Origin: an uncultured Bacteroidota bacterium
GTDB taxonomy: Bacteria; Bacteroidota; Bacteroidia; Chitinophagales; Chitinophagaceae
Assembly: GCA_903829015.1 (NCBI GenBank)
Contig: CAIKOJ010000120.1
Coordinates: forward strand, 1-53,987
Direction of reading: 5' to 3'
DNA length: 53,987 nt
Position 1 is the stretch's first letter, and the number at the start of each line of letters is the position of its first letter. The position numbers and the translations under genes are program-made. Positions 27,431 through 35,872 of the stretch are shown piece after piece. The notes under the pieces are model-generated. The model saw nothing but the letters and a program-made list of their open reading frames with translations. It made no database searches and was not told where the DNA came from.

Positions 27431-27749
27431 ATCAGATAATTATGCTCAACATAAAGTTATACTAAAAATCCCGTATAATATTGTAGCTGAACAATCCTTG
27501 AAACTTTTTTCTGTCACAAGCCCCCTCCGTCCTATCATTGGCCGCATGCGTCCCATCACAGATTTTCAATTTTGCCATTTCCATTCTATACCCGATATTT
27601 ACAAATAGGCACAACCAATTAAATTTTGTGTTTAATTCAGTGTAATCCGAGGAATCAGTTTAATCCGTGGTTCAGACAACCTTTTTCCGGCGCAACCGGA
27701 AATCCATTTACAATTAGTTGATTTTCAATTAATTAAGCACTTTCTGCCA

Positions 27750-27799
27750 CTTCCGCCACCGGAAGAAACCGGAAGTAAAACGGAAGTTTGCTTCCGGTT
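27750..27799. repeat. CCGGAAG/CTTCCGG inverted-repeat cluster
   Basis: CTTCCG-4-CGGAAG (27750-27765) is followed by AACCGGAAG (27767-27775), another CGGAAG (27781-27786) and CTTCCGGTT (27791-27799). The last forms a perfect 9-bp inverted repeat with the copy at 27767. Further TTCCGG/CCGGA copies occur near 27685-27700. Confidence 0.75.
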
Positions 27800-27817
27800 G
27801 GTTTTACGACAATCAAT

Positions 27818-27854
27818 ACTTTGTGAACCTTGTGCGGACTTTGTGAACCTTGTG
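27818..27854. repeat. 17-bp direct repeat
   Basis: ACTTTGTGAACCTTGTG occurs twice (27818-27834 and 27838-27854), separated by three bases. Confidence 0.9.
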
Positions 27855-27899
27855 GTAGAAATTTATCAAATATATCTTGAAAATCCTAAGATTCCGAAA

Positions 27900-27921
27900 A
27901 CCTGCCTGCCGGCAGGCAGGT
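27900..27921. repeat. 22-bp perfect palindrome
   Basis: Half-site ACCTGCCTGCC followed directly by its exact complement; itself built from repeated CCTG/CAGG steps. There is no loop and no T-run, so it is not a terminator. A protein-binding site or a mobile repeat unit is possible. Confidence 0.85.
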
Positions 27922-28080
27922 CCTGATCGGGGAGAAAATGGGAAAGAAATGGGAAATTCTTATCCACAAAAAGGGTGCAAATAATCGATTATCAGCATTT
28001 TATATTTTTCACACACTTTTCGTAAAAAGTGGGAAAATTTATGAACATACATTCTGAAAATCCTCAAATCCTGATCAACT

Positions 28081-28143
28081 CACGACTATCTACTAACTAC
28101 TCACGACTATCTACTAACTACTCACGACTATCTACTAACTACT
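28081..28143. repeat. 21-bp tandem repeat, three copies
   Basis: Three identical 21-bp units beginning CACGACTATC (28081-28101, 28102-28122, 28123-28143), then a shorter AACTACTATC variant. It ends 19 bp before the lptB stop codon, so it lies in the 3' untranslated part of lptB. There are no spacers, so it is not a CRISPR. Confidence 0.9.
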
Positions 28144-28162
28144 AACTACTATCTACCATCCC

Positions 28163-28921
28163 TTACGACTTCCGCCCCTGCTCGTGCAGATAATCCTTGC
28201 GTCTGAGCTCGAAGTTCTGTCCCAGATACACTTTTCGTACCTGTTCATCGGCTGCAAGTTCCTCGGCTGTACCTGCTTTCAGTATTTTACCTTCAAACAG
28301 AAGGTAGGCTCTGTCGGTAATAGAAAGGGTTTCCTGTACGTTGTGATCCGTGATGAGGATACCAATGTTTTTATACTTGAGTGTGGCCACTATACTTTGT
28401 ATGTCTTCAACAGCTATTGGGTCGATACCGGCAAAAGGTTCATCCAGCAGAATAAATTTGGGATTTACAGCCAATGCTCTGGCTATCTCTGTTCGCCGTC
28501 TTTCGCCACCGCTCAGCACATCTCCGTTACTTTTACGCACATGGCCAAGCCTGAACTCGTCCAGCAGTTCCTCCAGTTTTCGTTTCTGCTCGGTGCGGTT
28601 GAGTTTAGTCATCTCAAGCACAGCGGAGATATTGTCTTCTACAGATAATTTTCTGAAAATTGAGGCCTCCTGCGGCAGATAGCCTATGCCCATCTGAGCA
28701 CGCTTAAACATGGGCAGGCTGGTGATGTTCTGATCCTCAAGGAATACCTCGCCTTCATCGGGTTTTACCAGCCCCACCACCATGTAGAACGATGTAGTTT
28801 TGCCGGCTCCGTTTGGCCCCAGCAATCCCACTATTTCACCCTGATTTACATCAAATGAAACGTTGTTTACTACGGTACGTTTGCCGTATTTTTTAACCAG
28901 CCCCTTGGTGATGATCTTCAA
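28163..28921 (-). CDS. lptB: LPS export ABC transporter ATP-binding protein LptB
   Basis: Cytoplasmic ATPase that powers LPS extraction from the inner membrane with LptF, LptG and LptC. The 252-residue protein has Walker [10 protein letters not shown] (35-43), signature LSGGE (136-140) and Walker B FILLDEP (156-162). LptB-typical surroundings include [19 protein letters not shown] and FAGIDPIAV. It is about 10 residues longer than the E. coli protein, with a basic C-terminal tail. The other lpt genes are not in this window. It is divergent from the lipoprotein gene at 29117. Confidence 0.94.
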   Translation of the reverse strand: MKIITKGLVKKYGKRTVVNNVSFDVNQGEIVGLLGPNGAGKTTSFYMVVGLVKPDEGEVFLEDQNITSLPMFKRAQMGIGYLPQEASIFRKLSVEDNISAVLEMTKLNRTEQKRKLEELLDEFRLGHVRKSNGDVLSGGERRRTEIARALAVNPKFILLDEPFAGIDPIAVEDIQSIVATLKYKNIGILITDHNVQETLSITDRAYLLFEGKILKAGTAEELAADEQVRKVYLGQNFELRRKDYLHEQGRKS

Positions 28922-29116
28922 TTACTTGCTGTTTTAAAACCTGCTAACCTACAGGTCAGCAAAAATAACAAACTTATCCGGTTACAGAGATACGCCGGTA
29001 AAAACATGCCGGTATGAACCTATGTTATAACAAATTATTGGCGAATATCAATTCTCCGCCTAAAAAGACTTTATTTTTAAAATCATTTTTGTTTATCTTA
29101 GCGCAAATATCGCTTT

Positions 29117-29593
29117 ATGAAGAAAGGCTTTTTTTCTTTAATACTACTTTTTTGCTGCACGCTGGCTTTAAATAGCTGCATCAAAAATACGCCCTATGAA
29201 ACTACGCTCGATCCATATCTGACTGCCAGTATTGGTACATATAATTTTACATCTAAAACTGTTGTTCCTACAACCGTTGATACTCAGGCACACGATTCTA
29301 TCGTTACGCTTAAGATCACGGGTAATTCGTCGGATCTTGGTTATGTAAATGACCAGATCATTCTTACCGTAAGCAGCTATAAGGAGAAGATCGGTACATT
29401 CTCAATTGTGCAGGGGCAGGCGAGTGCAACGTTTGTACACAATCATGTGGCTGATCCTGCAATTGGCGGCATAGTAGCCATCACTAAAATTTCTGCTAAC
29501 AGCCTCATTGGTTATTTCTCTTTTCAGACTGCCAGCGGCACAAGTGTACTCGATGGTGCATTTAGTGTAGGTAAGCCATGGTATTTTTATTGA
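29117..29593 (+). CDS. Small lipoprotein of unknown function
   Basis: 158-residue protein with a lipoprotein signal (LNSC, Cys21). The mature part is predicted to be mostly beta-strand, with alternating Val/Ile/Thr stretches and no cysteine after the lipobox. I recognise no named family. It resembles the next gene in size, lipid anchor and a C-terminal pattern of small residues ending in a G-x-F-x-V block (LDGAFSV here, NGNFDV there), which suggests the two are distant paralogs. They are 65 bp apart on the same strand and may be co-transcribed. Confidence 0.75.
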   Translation: MKKGFFSLILLFCCTLALNSCIKNTPYETTLDPYLTASIGTYNFTSKTVVPTTVDTQAHDSIVTLKITGNSSDLGYVNDQIILTVSSYKEKIGTFSIVQGQASATFVHNHVADPAIGGIVAITKISANSLIGYFSFQTASGTSVLDGAFSVGKPWYFY

Positions 29594-29658
29594 TAACCCA
29601 TTGCTGTTTGTATACCAAACTTTAGCGGTTTTCCGTTATCATAGCTAAAGGATTTATT

Positions 29659-30135
29659 ATGAAAAGGCTTTTTGCAATCTTGGTAGTGTCTGTGTCGGTG
29701 TGTGTGGCCTGTAAAAAGTCATCGTCTCCTGTTACAGGAAACAGCGTACAGCAAAAAGATCCCGATTCTACAGTTTTCATCAGTGCTACTATTAACGGAG
29801 GCAGTTGGAAGACTGATTCAGCATTCGGGTACAAAGTGAAATATTCCGGAAACGACAGCAGTACGTCTAATCTGCTTATCAATGCCACCCGAACCAACAA
29901 TGGGGGCTCTACAACCATTTCGTTCAATATTACACGGTTCAAAGGGCCTGGGTCTTATCCGGTAAATCCTCCGCTGGTAACAGCCACATACTATGTGGGG
30001 ACTCAGAGGCATTTCGCCACCACCGGCAAAATCGATGTTTTGAGCGATACCGCATACGCGTTGAGGGGAAAGTTCAGTTTCAAAGCCGACACGATTACCG
30101 TCGACAATGGTAATTTTGATGTAGCACTTCCTTAA
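29659..30135 (+). CDS. Small lipoprotein of unknown function, second copy
   Basis: 158-residue protein with a hydrophobic signal and a lipidation cysteine at 18 (VACKK). The mature part looks like a compact beta-sandwich (ATINGGSWKTDSAF, SFNITRFKGPGSYPV, GKFSFKADTITVDNGNFDV), a style of small Bacteroidota lipoprotein often annotated hypothetical or DUF6252-like; I am not certain of that family. It is the same length as the neighbour at 29117. Likely anchored to the outer membrane. Confidence 0.75.
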   Translation: MKRLFAILVVSVSVCVACKKSSSPVTGNSVQQKDPDSTVFISATINGGSWKTDSAFGYKVKYSGNDSSTSNLLINATRTNNGGSTTISFNITRFKGPGSYPVNPPLVTATYYVGTQRHFATTGKIDVLSDTAYALRGKFSFKADTITVDNGNFDVALP

Positions 30136-30284
30136 GAGTCCATTTATTTATTGGTTTAAAATAAAGAATGCTAGCGGGCTAATGCAACCAAGCGATAAAT
30201 TGCATTGTCGCGTAGTAGGCAAGGCAAAGTCACTTTGTACTGCAGCGCATTCCCTGTTTACAAACCGATGCTTGCCACAAAAAA

Positions 30285-30306
30285 AACGCCCCGCTAAAGG
30301 GGCGTT
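30285..30306 (-). terminator. Terminator of the OmpA-like gene
   Basis: Eight-bp stem AACGCCCC/GGGGCGTT with loop GCTAAA. The preceding A-run (30279-30286) reads as a T-run on the minus strand, 19 bp past the stop codon of the OmpA-like gene. Confidence 0.92.
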
Positions 30307-30324
30307 CTATAAATCAGTTATTTG

Positions 30325-32052
30325 TTATTTTATTTCAGGATGCGGTGGCGGTGGATTGTTGGTGCCAGATTCGTCCACATTCGCAGAGCGGTATGTTACA
30401 ATGTTCTCATCACCAGCCTCGCCGTATTTAAAAATGAAGCGATCGCGGCTGATGTTGTTCTTCTCGCTCATATGCTCTATAACTGCATTTACATGCTCCC
30501 ATGAGTGCTGTTCTTTTGCTTTGCTGCCACTGCCACCACCAAGTATCACTACTTTACAAGTAGGATTGGCAAGCATCTGCGAAGCCAGTATTCCCAGCTG
30601 CGATTCCATTCCGGTGCTGATGTGGTTAGCACTTGTAAACAACAACGTACCGGCGCCAATGCTGCCGCAAGGGCCGTTCTTGGTTCCGCCACCGTTCATG
30701 TCTTTACATGCATCGGGGCAAGGACAATGGCCTACACCGTCTGCGTCAACAGGCTGGCACTCGGTAGGAGTGATAAGCTGTTTGTCTTTGTAGTCAGGTA
30801 CTCCGTCGCCATCTGTATCCAGCGGACAGCCGTGTGCATCAACAGCTAAGCCTGCCGGTGTTTTAGGACATTTGTCAAACTGATCAGTTATGCCATCGCC
30901 ATCCTCATCAGGTAATACCGGATTAGGCAATATCATGTGGCGTGGGTAAGATAGCTCGCTGTATGCATGATCCAATGGGTTGATCCAGTAAAGAGGTTCA
31001 ACAGCTTTCTTTTTGGAGTTCAGGTTGTAATTGATCCCGATCGAAAAATAGTTGACAGCGTCTGATGCTTTTCCTGCCGATGGTGTATTACCCAGGTTTG
31101 GACCAAATGGTGAGCCATCCAGGTATCTATCGTTAGGGAAAGTATACCTTTCTTCGATCTGAATGTTCCAGGTCTTGTCAATTTTGTATTGTATGCCGGC
31201 ACCTATACTGGGAGCGAAGTCCAGAGTTTTCTTATCAAGGATATGTTTTTTACCTGGGTTGTCGGCGGCACTCTCAAAAGATTTATCCATGCCGCTTTTC
31301 AGCTGTTTGCGCACCTTGCTGTCTTTAGCACCCGGGTCTGTTACGATCTTTCCAAAATCATAAGGCTGGTATTTGGAATCGAGTGCGTTAATGCGTGTTT
31401 TATAAGCAAGTCCGCCAAGCCCCAGATAACCAAAGAATGCGATTTTATTTCGTGCCTGATGGAAGTTGATATTGTATGCATTGAACATCAGATCAAGGCT
31501 GAGCATTGATGCCTCCATGCGGGTAGACCTGTAAACAGGATTCGGTGTCCGGTTGGTAGATGCGGCATAGAAAACCGGTGTATAGCCATACTTAGTGTAT
31601 GGGGCATCGTAGCCCGTAGTTGCCTGCCTGTCTATATTTCTGCCAACACCATAAATAAACTGAGACCTCAATGAGAATATATAGCCGATGGATTTACGCA
31701 CGTTAACGTTAACACCGCCGCCGCCACCTTCCCAAAGCATTTGGGTAGGTACATTGCCAATTACATTGTACAATCCAAAACCAACACCTATTTCCCACTT
31801 ATTGCGGGGCTTAGGTGGGAATAGCTCCTGATGTTCCATGTAACGATGAAATTGCTTACTCCTTTTACCTTTGGGGTAATATGAAGAGTCCAGCACATCG
31901 TAGTTCTTGCCTCTGTAAGTCATATCTCTGTTAGACCATTGAGGAGATGCCGCGGGAGCTTTAGGAGCCGGAGTCTGGCTTTCCTGCCCAAATACAAACT
32001 GAGCGAGGATAACAAACAACCCGGTTAATAACAGGTACTTCTTTTGGAGCAT
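30325..32052 (-). CDS. OmpA-like outer-membrane protein with degenerate peptidoglycan-binding domain
   Basis: Envelope protein of 575 residues with a signal peptide ending FVFGQ. Residues ~85-345 look like an outer-membrane beta-barrel with alternating aromatic strands. Two calcium-binding thrombospondin type-3-like repeats follow (DEDGDGITD at 382-390, DTDGDGVPD at 412-420), then a Cys-rich linker (432-462) and an OmpA-like domain (~468-560). In that domain the two residues that grip diaminopimelate in canonical OmpA, an Asp in the TD motif and an Arg in LSxxRA, are missing: the first region is GGGSGSK and the Arg position aligns with His520. The protein may not bind peptidoglycan. It has its own promoter and terminator. 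Confidence 0.82.
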   Translation of the reverse strand: MLQKKYLLLTGLFVILAQFVFGQESQTPAPKAPAASPQWSNRDMTYRGKNYDVLDSSYYPKGKRSKQFHRYMEHQELFPPKPRNKWEIGVGFGLYNVIGNVPTQMLWEGGGGGVNVNVRKSIGYIFSLRSQFIYGVGRNIDRQATTGYDAPYTKYGYTPVFYAASTNRTPNPVYRSTRMEASMLSLDLMFNAYNINFHQARNKIAFFGYLGLGGLAYKTRINALDSKYQPYDFGKIVTDPGAKDSKVRKQLKSGMDKSFESAADNPGKKHILDKKTLDFAPSIGAGIQYKIDKTWNIQIEERYTFPNDRYLDGSPFGPNLGNTPSAGKASDAVNYFSIGINYNLNSKKKAVEPLYWINPLDHAYSELSYPRHMILPNPVLPDEDGDGITDQFDKCPKTPAGLAVDAHGCPLDTDGDGVPDYKDKQLITPTECQPVDADGVGHCPCPDACKDMNGGGTKNGPCGSIGAGTLLFTSANHISTGMESQLGILASQMLANPTCKVVILGGGSGSKAKEQHSWEHVNAVIEHMSEKNNISRDRFIFKYGEAGDENIVTYRSANVDESGTNNPPPPHPEIK

Positions 32053-32104
32053 GTTGTACGTATTAGTGTTTTATCTTTATTTTTCTATGTTAAAGATGTA
32101 ATTA

Positions 32105-32136
32105 CAAAGGTATAGAGGCGGTACCCAAAAAACAAA
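32105..32136 (-). promoter_or_regulatory. Promoter of the OmpA-like gene
   Basis: On the minus strand: TTTG (32133-32136), 20-bp spacer, TACCTTTG (32105-32112). Both boxes match the Bacteroidota consensus. Predicted leader of about 45 bases. Confidence 0.72.
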
Positions 32137-32256
32137 CAACCATATAAAATAAACAACTATTTTACCATTTTATTGTGGATAACAGGAGGCTGAATAAAAA
32201 ATTTCCTGAATAGAATTCTTATTTCGACTTTTACACTTCTTAGGAACTACATTTCA

Positions 32257-33219
32257 ATGGATCAGGTAAAAAAGGTTATTGGTACGGAATTGGCATTATT
32301 TGAAAAAAAGTTCTCTGAAAGTGTCAAGAGTTCTAATCAGCTATTAGACCGGATCATGCGGTTTATTATTAAGAGGAAGGGGAAGCAGATGAGACCGATG
32401 TTCGTTTTTTTATCGGCCAAAATTGCCGGCGAAATAAACGATGCTTCTTACAGGGCAGCTTCATTGATAGAGCTCTTACATACCGCCACATTGGTACACG
32501 ATGATGTGGTGGATAATTCAATGAAACGCAGGGATTTCTTTTCTATAAACGCTCTGTGGAAAAATAAGATCGCAGTGCTGGTGGGCGATTACCTTTTATC
32601 AAAAGGATTGCTGCTGTCTATTGACAATGGAGACATCAATATTCTCAAGATCACATCGAGGGCAGTAAAGGAAATGAGTGAGGGAGAATTGTTGCAGATG
32701 GAAAAGGCGCGCAAACTCGACATTGATGAATCTGTATACTTTGAGATCATTCGTGCAAAAACCGCATCGCTGTTATCATCAGCTTGTGCGGCAGGTGCCT
32801 ACTCCGGTTCATCAGACGAAGCAGTGTCTGAACACTTTAGGAAGTTTGGTGAAAAAGTGGGTATTGCCTTTCAGATCAAAGACGATCTGTTCGACTACGG
32901 TCAGGATAACATAGGCAAACCAACCGGTATTGACATCAAAGAAAAGAAGATGACCCTGCCGCTGATCTATACGCTGCAAAATGCTGATGCCGCTACCAAA
33001 CGCAAGATCATTTACATCGTTAAAAACAACAGCACAGACAGGGCTAAGGTTAATGAAGTCATCAGCATGGTGCAGCAGTCGGGTGGTATAGCTTATGCAA
33101 AAGGGAAAATGCTGCAGTATAAAGATGAGGCACTGGCGTTACTCCTTCAATACCCCGAAACGCCCGCCCGCCTTGCCATGGAGGAGTTGGTGAATTATGT
33201 GATCGATAGAAAATACTGA
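32257..33219 (+). CDS. Polyprenyl diphosphate synthase
   Basis: Trans-prenyltransferase of 320 residues that adds IPP units to allylic diphosphates to build the long chain for quinones (in Bacteroidota, menaquinone). Both aspartate-rich motifs are intact: DDVVD at 82-86 and DDLFD at 209-213, with GKQMRP (43-48) and a conserved QIKDD context. Length and motifs agree with the IspB/octaprenyl group; chain length cannot be told from the motif alone. A single gene, convergent with the GldM-like gene. Confidence 0.92.
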   Translation: MDQVKKVIGTELALFEKKFSESVKSSNQLLDRIMRFIIKRKGKQMRPMFVFLSAKIAGEINDASYRAASLIELLHTATLVHDDVVDNSMKRRDFFSINALWKNKIAVLVGDYLLSKGLLLSIDNGDINILKITSRAVKEMSEGELLQMEKARKLDIDESVYFEIIRAKTASLLSSACAAGAYSGSSDEAVSEHFRKFGEKVGIAFQIKDDLFDYGQDNIGKPTGIDIKEKKMTLPLIYTLQNADAATKRKIIYIVKNNSTDRAKVNEVISMVQQSGGIAYAKGKMLQYKDEALALLLQYPETPARLAMEELVNYVIDRKY

Positions 33220-33326
33220 TTTTTAATTAGCGGGAATATGATTCATCTGGAGCCGGCAAATGTTATTAGGTGTATCATTCGGCAGTAACATATTGACCAC
33301 ATTCCATCACATTCACCCGTATTGCC

Positions 33327-33998
33327 TTACTTTATTTTCATCTTAATGTTGTCCAGTGTTCTTACCGCGCACTCGGGGCAGGTGGCTTTGATATCAGTAA
33401 TGTCGAAAACTGTGCCGTCAGGTGCGGCATTTATTTCTTTCAGCACATCGTTAGTAATGAAAAATCCTTTGACCGGAATAGTTGCTCCTCCCTTGGGCGT
33501 ACTGATCTTGAATGTGTAACCTTTGATGGTATATGGATAGCTGTATAACGAACCGGGGAAAGCAACTGTGAGTATCCCTTGAGCTAGTATATCTTTTCGC
33601 TTCGCTTCACTGCCTTTCAACTTTCCAAAGTTGGCTACCAGATGAGGGATGCTGTCGCATCTGAAAGTGATGACCTTGATCTGTTTAGATGTTTTGGCAT
33701 GCAGTACAGCCAGCCGCATCGTTTTTCCTTTGTTAGGGAATGGCATTGCCAGTACGCTCAGTGTGTCGCCTTTAATTTCCGGCTTGCCAATACGGAGGCT
33801 GTTATCAAGGCTTTTAAGTTTGATCTGGGCGGGCTTTAAAGTAGGACTGTATACCTGTATCTGATTGTTGCCGGCATTAAACAATATAAAACTGTCTTTT
33901 TTAGCGCACCATTTGTTCCAGACCACAATGCTGTCTGTTTGCGCAGATGCACTGGTAATGAATCCATATAAAAAAAACAGGGAAATAAGTTGCTTCAT
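33327..33998 (-). CDS. Secreted protein with GldM-like C-terminal domain
   Basis: Exported 223-residue protein with signal peptide ending TSASAQ. The C-terminal half (about 155-223) resembles the last domain of the T9SS/gliding protein GldM (YTFKISTPKGG, VKGFFITNDVLKEI, DITDIKA and a final hydrophobic-basic strand), while the long membrane and shaft part of GldM is absent. Two cysteines near the end (CPEC) may bind metal or form a disulfide. It lies 21 bp after the anti-sigma gene on the same strand and is likely its operon partner. The role is unknown; a part in sensing or envelope repair is an inference from context. Confidence 0.65.
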   Translation of the reverse strand: MKQLISLFFLYGFITSASAQTDSIVVWNKWCAKKDSFILFNAGNNQIQVYSPTLKPAQIKLKSLDNSLRIGKPEIKGDTLSVLAMPFPNKGKTMRLAVLHAKTSKQIKVITFRCDSIPHLVANFGKLKGSEAKRKDILAQGILTVAFPGSLYSYPYTIKGYTFKISTPKGGATIPVKGFFITNDVLKEINAAPDGTVFDITDIKATCPECAVRTLDNIKMKIK

Positions 33999-34019
33999 AA
34001 TTGTACTATCTTTTCTTGC

Positions 34020-34376
34020 TCAGATCGATTTTCTAATCACAATATAGGCAACAACTGCCAACAATAGTATAACAACAATGGCTATCCATGCCAGGTGGTC
34101 ATTTTTAGTATGTCTTCTTGATCGCTTTTTATGCAGCAATGTTTTTCTCAGCGTATGATTCAGCCGCTGCACCGAGTGTTTTGCTTCCTCGGGTTGAATC
34201 GCTTTTAGACCCTCCAATGCATCGCTCTCCATGCCTTCTTCGGCCAGCCATAGCTCTATTTCATGTTGTTCGTCAGGCGCAAGCTTTCCTTCCAGATAGG
34301 CCAGCAGCTTATCTTCGGGTATTCTGCTCCCTGATTTATTCTCATCAAAATTCAATATGTCATTCTTGTCGCTCAT
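34020..34376 (-). CDS. Putative membrane anti-sigma factor
   Basis: 118-residue protein encoded directly after the ECF sigma gene with a 4-base overlap (ATGA). The N-terminal ~60 residues (LLAYLEGKLAPDEQHEIELWL) resemble the sigma-binding part of Bacteroidota anti-sigma factors. No zinc HxxxCxxC motif is present. One transmembrane helix at about 95-114 is followed by only four residues (RKSI), so almost nothing projects into the periplasm. Confidence 0.75.
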   Translation of the reverse strand: MSDKNDILNFDENKSGSRIPEDKLLAYLEGKLAPDEQHEIELWLAEEGMESDALEGLKAIQPEEAKHSVQRLNHTLRKTLLHKKRSRRHTKNDHLAWIAIVVILLLAVVAYIVIRKSI

Positions 34377-34945
34377 TGCCGGCTGTTGCCCAGTTTTTTT
34401 AACAATATTGTTTTCAGATTTCTTTTGCCATTCTGAATAAAACTTTTTACCTGCATAAATGTAAAACCTGTTTCTGCAATTATCTGCTCATAGCTGTATT
34501 TCTTAAAATAAAACAAGACTATAGATCGCCTCTGGTCGTCATTGAGTAATTCAATGGCATCGTTCATTTGCTGCAGTGTATGTTCCTGCCATTTTATTTC
34601 TTCGGTATCCGGTTCGGTAGCTACCAGATGCCCCAGCGCAGATTCATCCGCATTGTAAGTGCGGCCACGCAGTTGCTCCAGACAGTGATTGCGCATCAGT
34701 ATATACAGCCAGCCCTTGAAGTTCAGTATAGGTTCTTTAGGCAAGTGTGTCAGCACTTTAATGAAAACCTGCTGCACAGCGTCTTCGGCTTGGGGTTTAT
34801 CTTTCAGGTATTTGAGAGCAACACCCAGCAGCAGGGCAGTATAGCGCTGCAGCAGATACCCCATCCATTGATTGTCTCCATCCCTCCTGTAGGCGGCAAG
34901 GAGTTCATCATCTGAGAGGTTAGTATGTTGGGTAATGGCGGGCAA
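34373..34945 (-). CDS. ECF-family RNA polymerase sigma factor
   Basis: 190-residue extracytoplasmic-function sigma factor. Region 2 is visible as KYLKDKPQAEDAVQQVFIKVL (residues ~40-60) with a tryptophan-containing FKGWLYILMRNHCLEQL. Region 4 shows the helix-turn-helix (SYEQIIAETGFTFMQVKSFIQNGKR). Region 3 is missing, as in ECF factors. It is overlapped by the anti-sigma gene, and the regulon probably includes the GldM-like gene of the same operon. Confidence 0.92.
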   Translation of the reverse strand: MPAITQHTNLSDDELLAAYRRDGDNQWMGYLLQRYTALLLGVALKYLKDKPQAEDAVQQVFIKVLTHLPKEPILNFKGWLYILMRNHCLEQLRGRTYNADESALGHLVATEPDTEEIKWQEHTLQQMNDAIELLNDDQRRSIVLFYFKKYSYEQIIAETGFTFMQVKSFIQNGKRNLKTILLKKLGNSRQ

Positions 34946-35100
34946 ATGATCTGTCTAAAGTTGGTGCAATTTACAATGGCAACGTTATTAAGACTGGATT
35001 ATTTTGAAATTCCATAATTTAGCCAAGACGACGCAGAAGGTATTCACGATTGGAGATGAAACCTAAACCAATGATATGTTTAAACAGGTAAACCACTCGG

Positions 35101-35363
35101 GTAGCCATTGGCGAAAATAACAGTAGATATCATAGCTCTGAAAGGGCAAGAATATGTTAACGATGGGTGAAGCCCATAGGGAAAATAGTAAAACAAATCT
35201 ATGCCCCGAAAAGGTAGGTATACCATAACGATAAGAGAAGGCCAATAGGAGAGTGTAGAAACAAACGTAAGCCCTGAAAGGGAACCACACGTCAACGATG
35301 GGTGAAGCCCATCGGGAAAAACTATAAAAACAAGGTTCAGCCCTGAAAGGGCGGAATAAGAAA
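35101..35363. repeat. REP-like repeat array upstream of the transposase gene
   Basis: Degenerate tandem units of 67-69 bp (35134-35200, 35201-35269, 35270-35338), a partial unit at each end (35101-35133, 35339-35363). Each unit opens with an imperfect palindrome of the form AGCCCTGAAAGGGC and contains a second dyad around GATGGGTGAAGCCCATC. The middle unit is the most decayed. The same palindrome occurs in reverse at 35903-35917 beyond the transposase gene, so the gene is bracketed. Confidence 0.85.
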
Positions 35364-35372
35364 ATGCGAATC

Positions 35373-35825
35373 ATGGGACAATCACTTGTAAAGAACTATA
35401 TCCACATCGTTTTTAGCACTAAGCACAGGGAGTCACTGATACACCCACCCTATGAGGAAGAACTGCATGCTTACCTCGCCGGTATCTGCAAAAACCTAGA
35501 TTGTCAACCTATAAAAATTGGAGGATTTACAGATCATGTTCATATACTGTGTATGCTATCTAAGAAAGTCACTTTGGTGAAATTGATTGAAGAAATAAAA
35601 TCTCATTCATCTAAATGGTTTAAGACAAGAGACGAAAAACACAAGAACTTTTATTGGCAGGATGGGTATGGTGCATTTTCCGTAAATCCTTCGGAAGTGG
35701 AAACGGTTATAGCATATATCGCAAATCAGCACGAACATCATGCAAAGAGGACTTTTCAGGATGAATACAGGGCGTTTTTAAAAAAGTATAAGGTGGAGTA
35801 TGATGAGCGTTACGTATGGGATTGA
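35373..35825 (+). CDS. REP-associated / IS200-IS605-type single-strand transposase
   Basis: Y1 HUH transposase of 150 residues starting at ATG 35373 (MGQSLVKNYIHIVFSTKHRE), the N-terminus typical of the family; the ATG at 35364 adds three residues. The metal-binding HUH motif is HVH at 55-57 and the catalytic tyrosine is Tyr115 (VIAYIANQHEHH), with Gln119 one turn later. Such enzymes cut and join single-stranded hairpin ends. No tnpB or accessory gene is adjacent. It sits among palindromic repeats on both sides, as expected for a RAYT that mobilises REP-like elements. Confidence 0.92.
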   Translation: MGQSLVKNYIHIVFSTKHRESLIHPPYEEELHAYLAGICKNLDCQPIKIGGFTDHVHILCMLSKKVTLVKLIEEIKSHSSKWFKTRDEKHKNFYWQDGYGAFSVNPSEVETVIAYIANQHEHHAKRTFQDEYRAFLKKYKVEYDERYVWD

Positions 35826-35872
35826 TATATGTGTTCCGACCCTTAAGGCCTGACGCAGCGATTTTGTGTATC

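Larger units (their letters stand above)
27431..28162. other. Repeat-rich intergenic region
   Basis: No convincing gene. It holds GGAAG/CTTCC inverted repeats (27750-27799), a 17-bp direct repeat (27818-27854), a 22-bp perfect palindrome (27900-27921) and a 21-bp triplicated sequence (28081-28143), listed separately. Around 27640-27680 it contains phrases of the kind (aatccg, tttaatccgtgg) common in Bacteroidota intergenic DNA. It is otherwise AT-rich. Confidence 0.7.

Noticed and set aside
27351..27608. 85-codon plus-strand frame
   Set aside because: No family likeness, overlaps the opposite-strand 54-residue frame and promoter region, and is unlike coding sequence in base use.
28081..28143. 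Possible CRISPR array
   Set aside because: Units are 21 bp and directly abutting without unique spacers, and no cas genes are near.
30182..30793. 203-codon plus-strand frame
   Set aside because: Runs through a terminator and antisense to the OmpA-like gene.
35134..35363. Possible CRISPR with 67-69-bp period
   Set aside because: Similarity extends through the whole unit rather than alternating repeat and unique spacer; a HUH transposase gene follows, so REP-like units explain it better.
35063..35374. 103-codon minus-strand open frame across the repeat array
   Set aside because: It is a reading of the degenerate palindromic repeats; the repeated phrases (FLFSLWASPIVN-like) follow the DNA repeat, not a protein family with a known fold.
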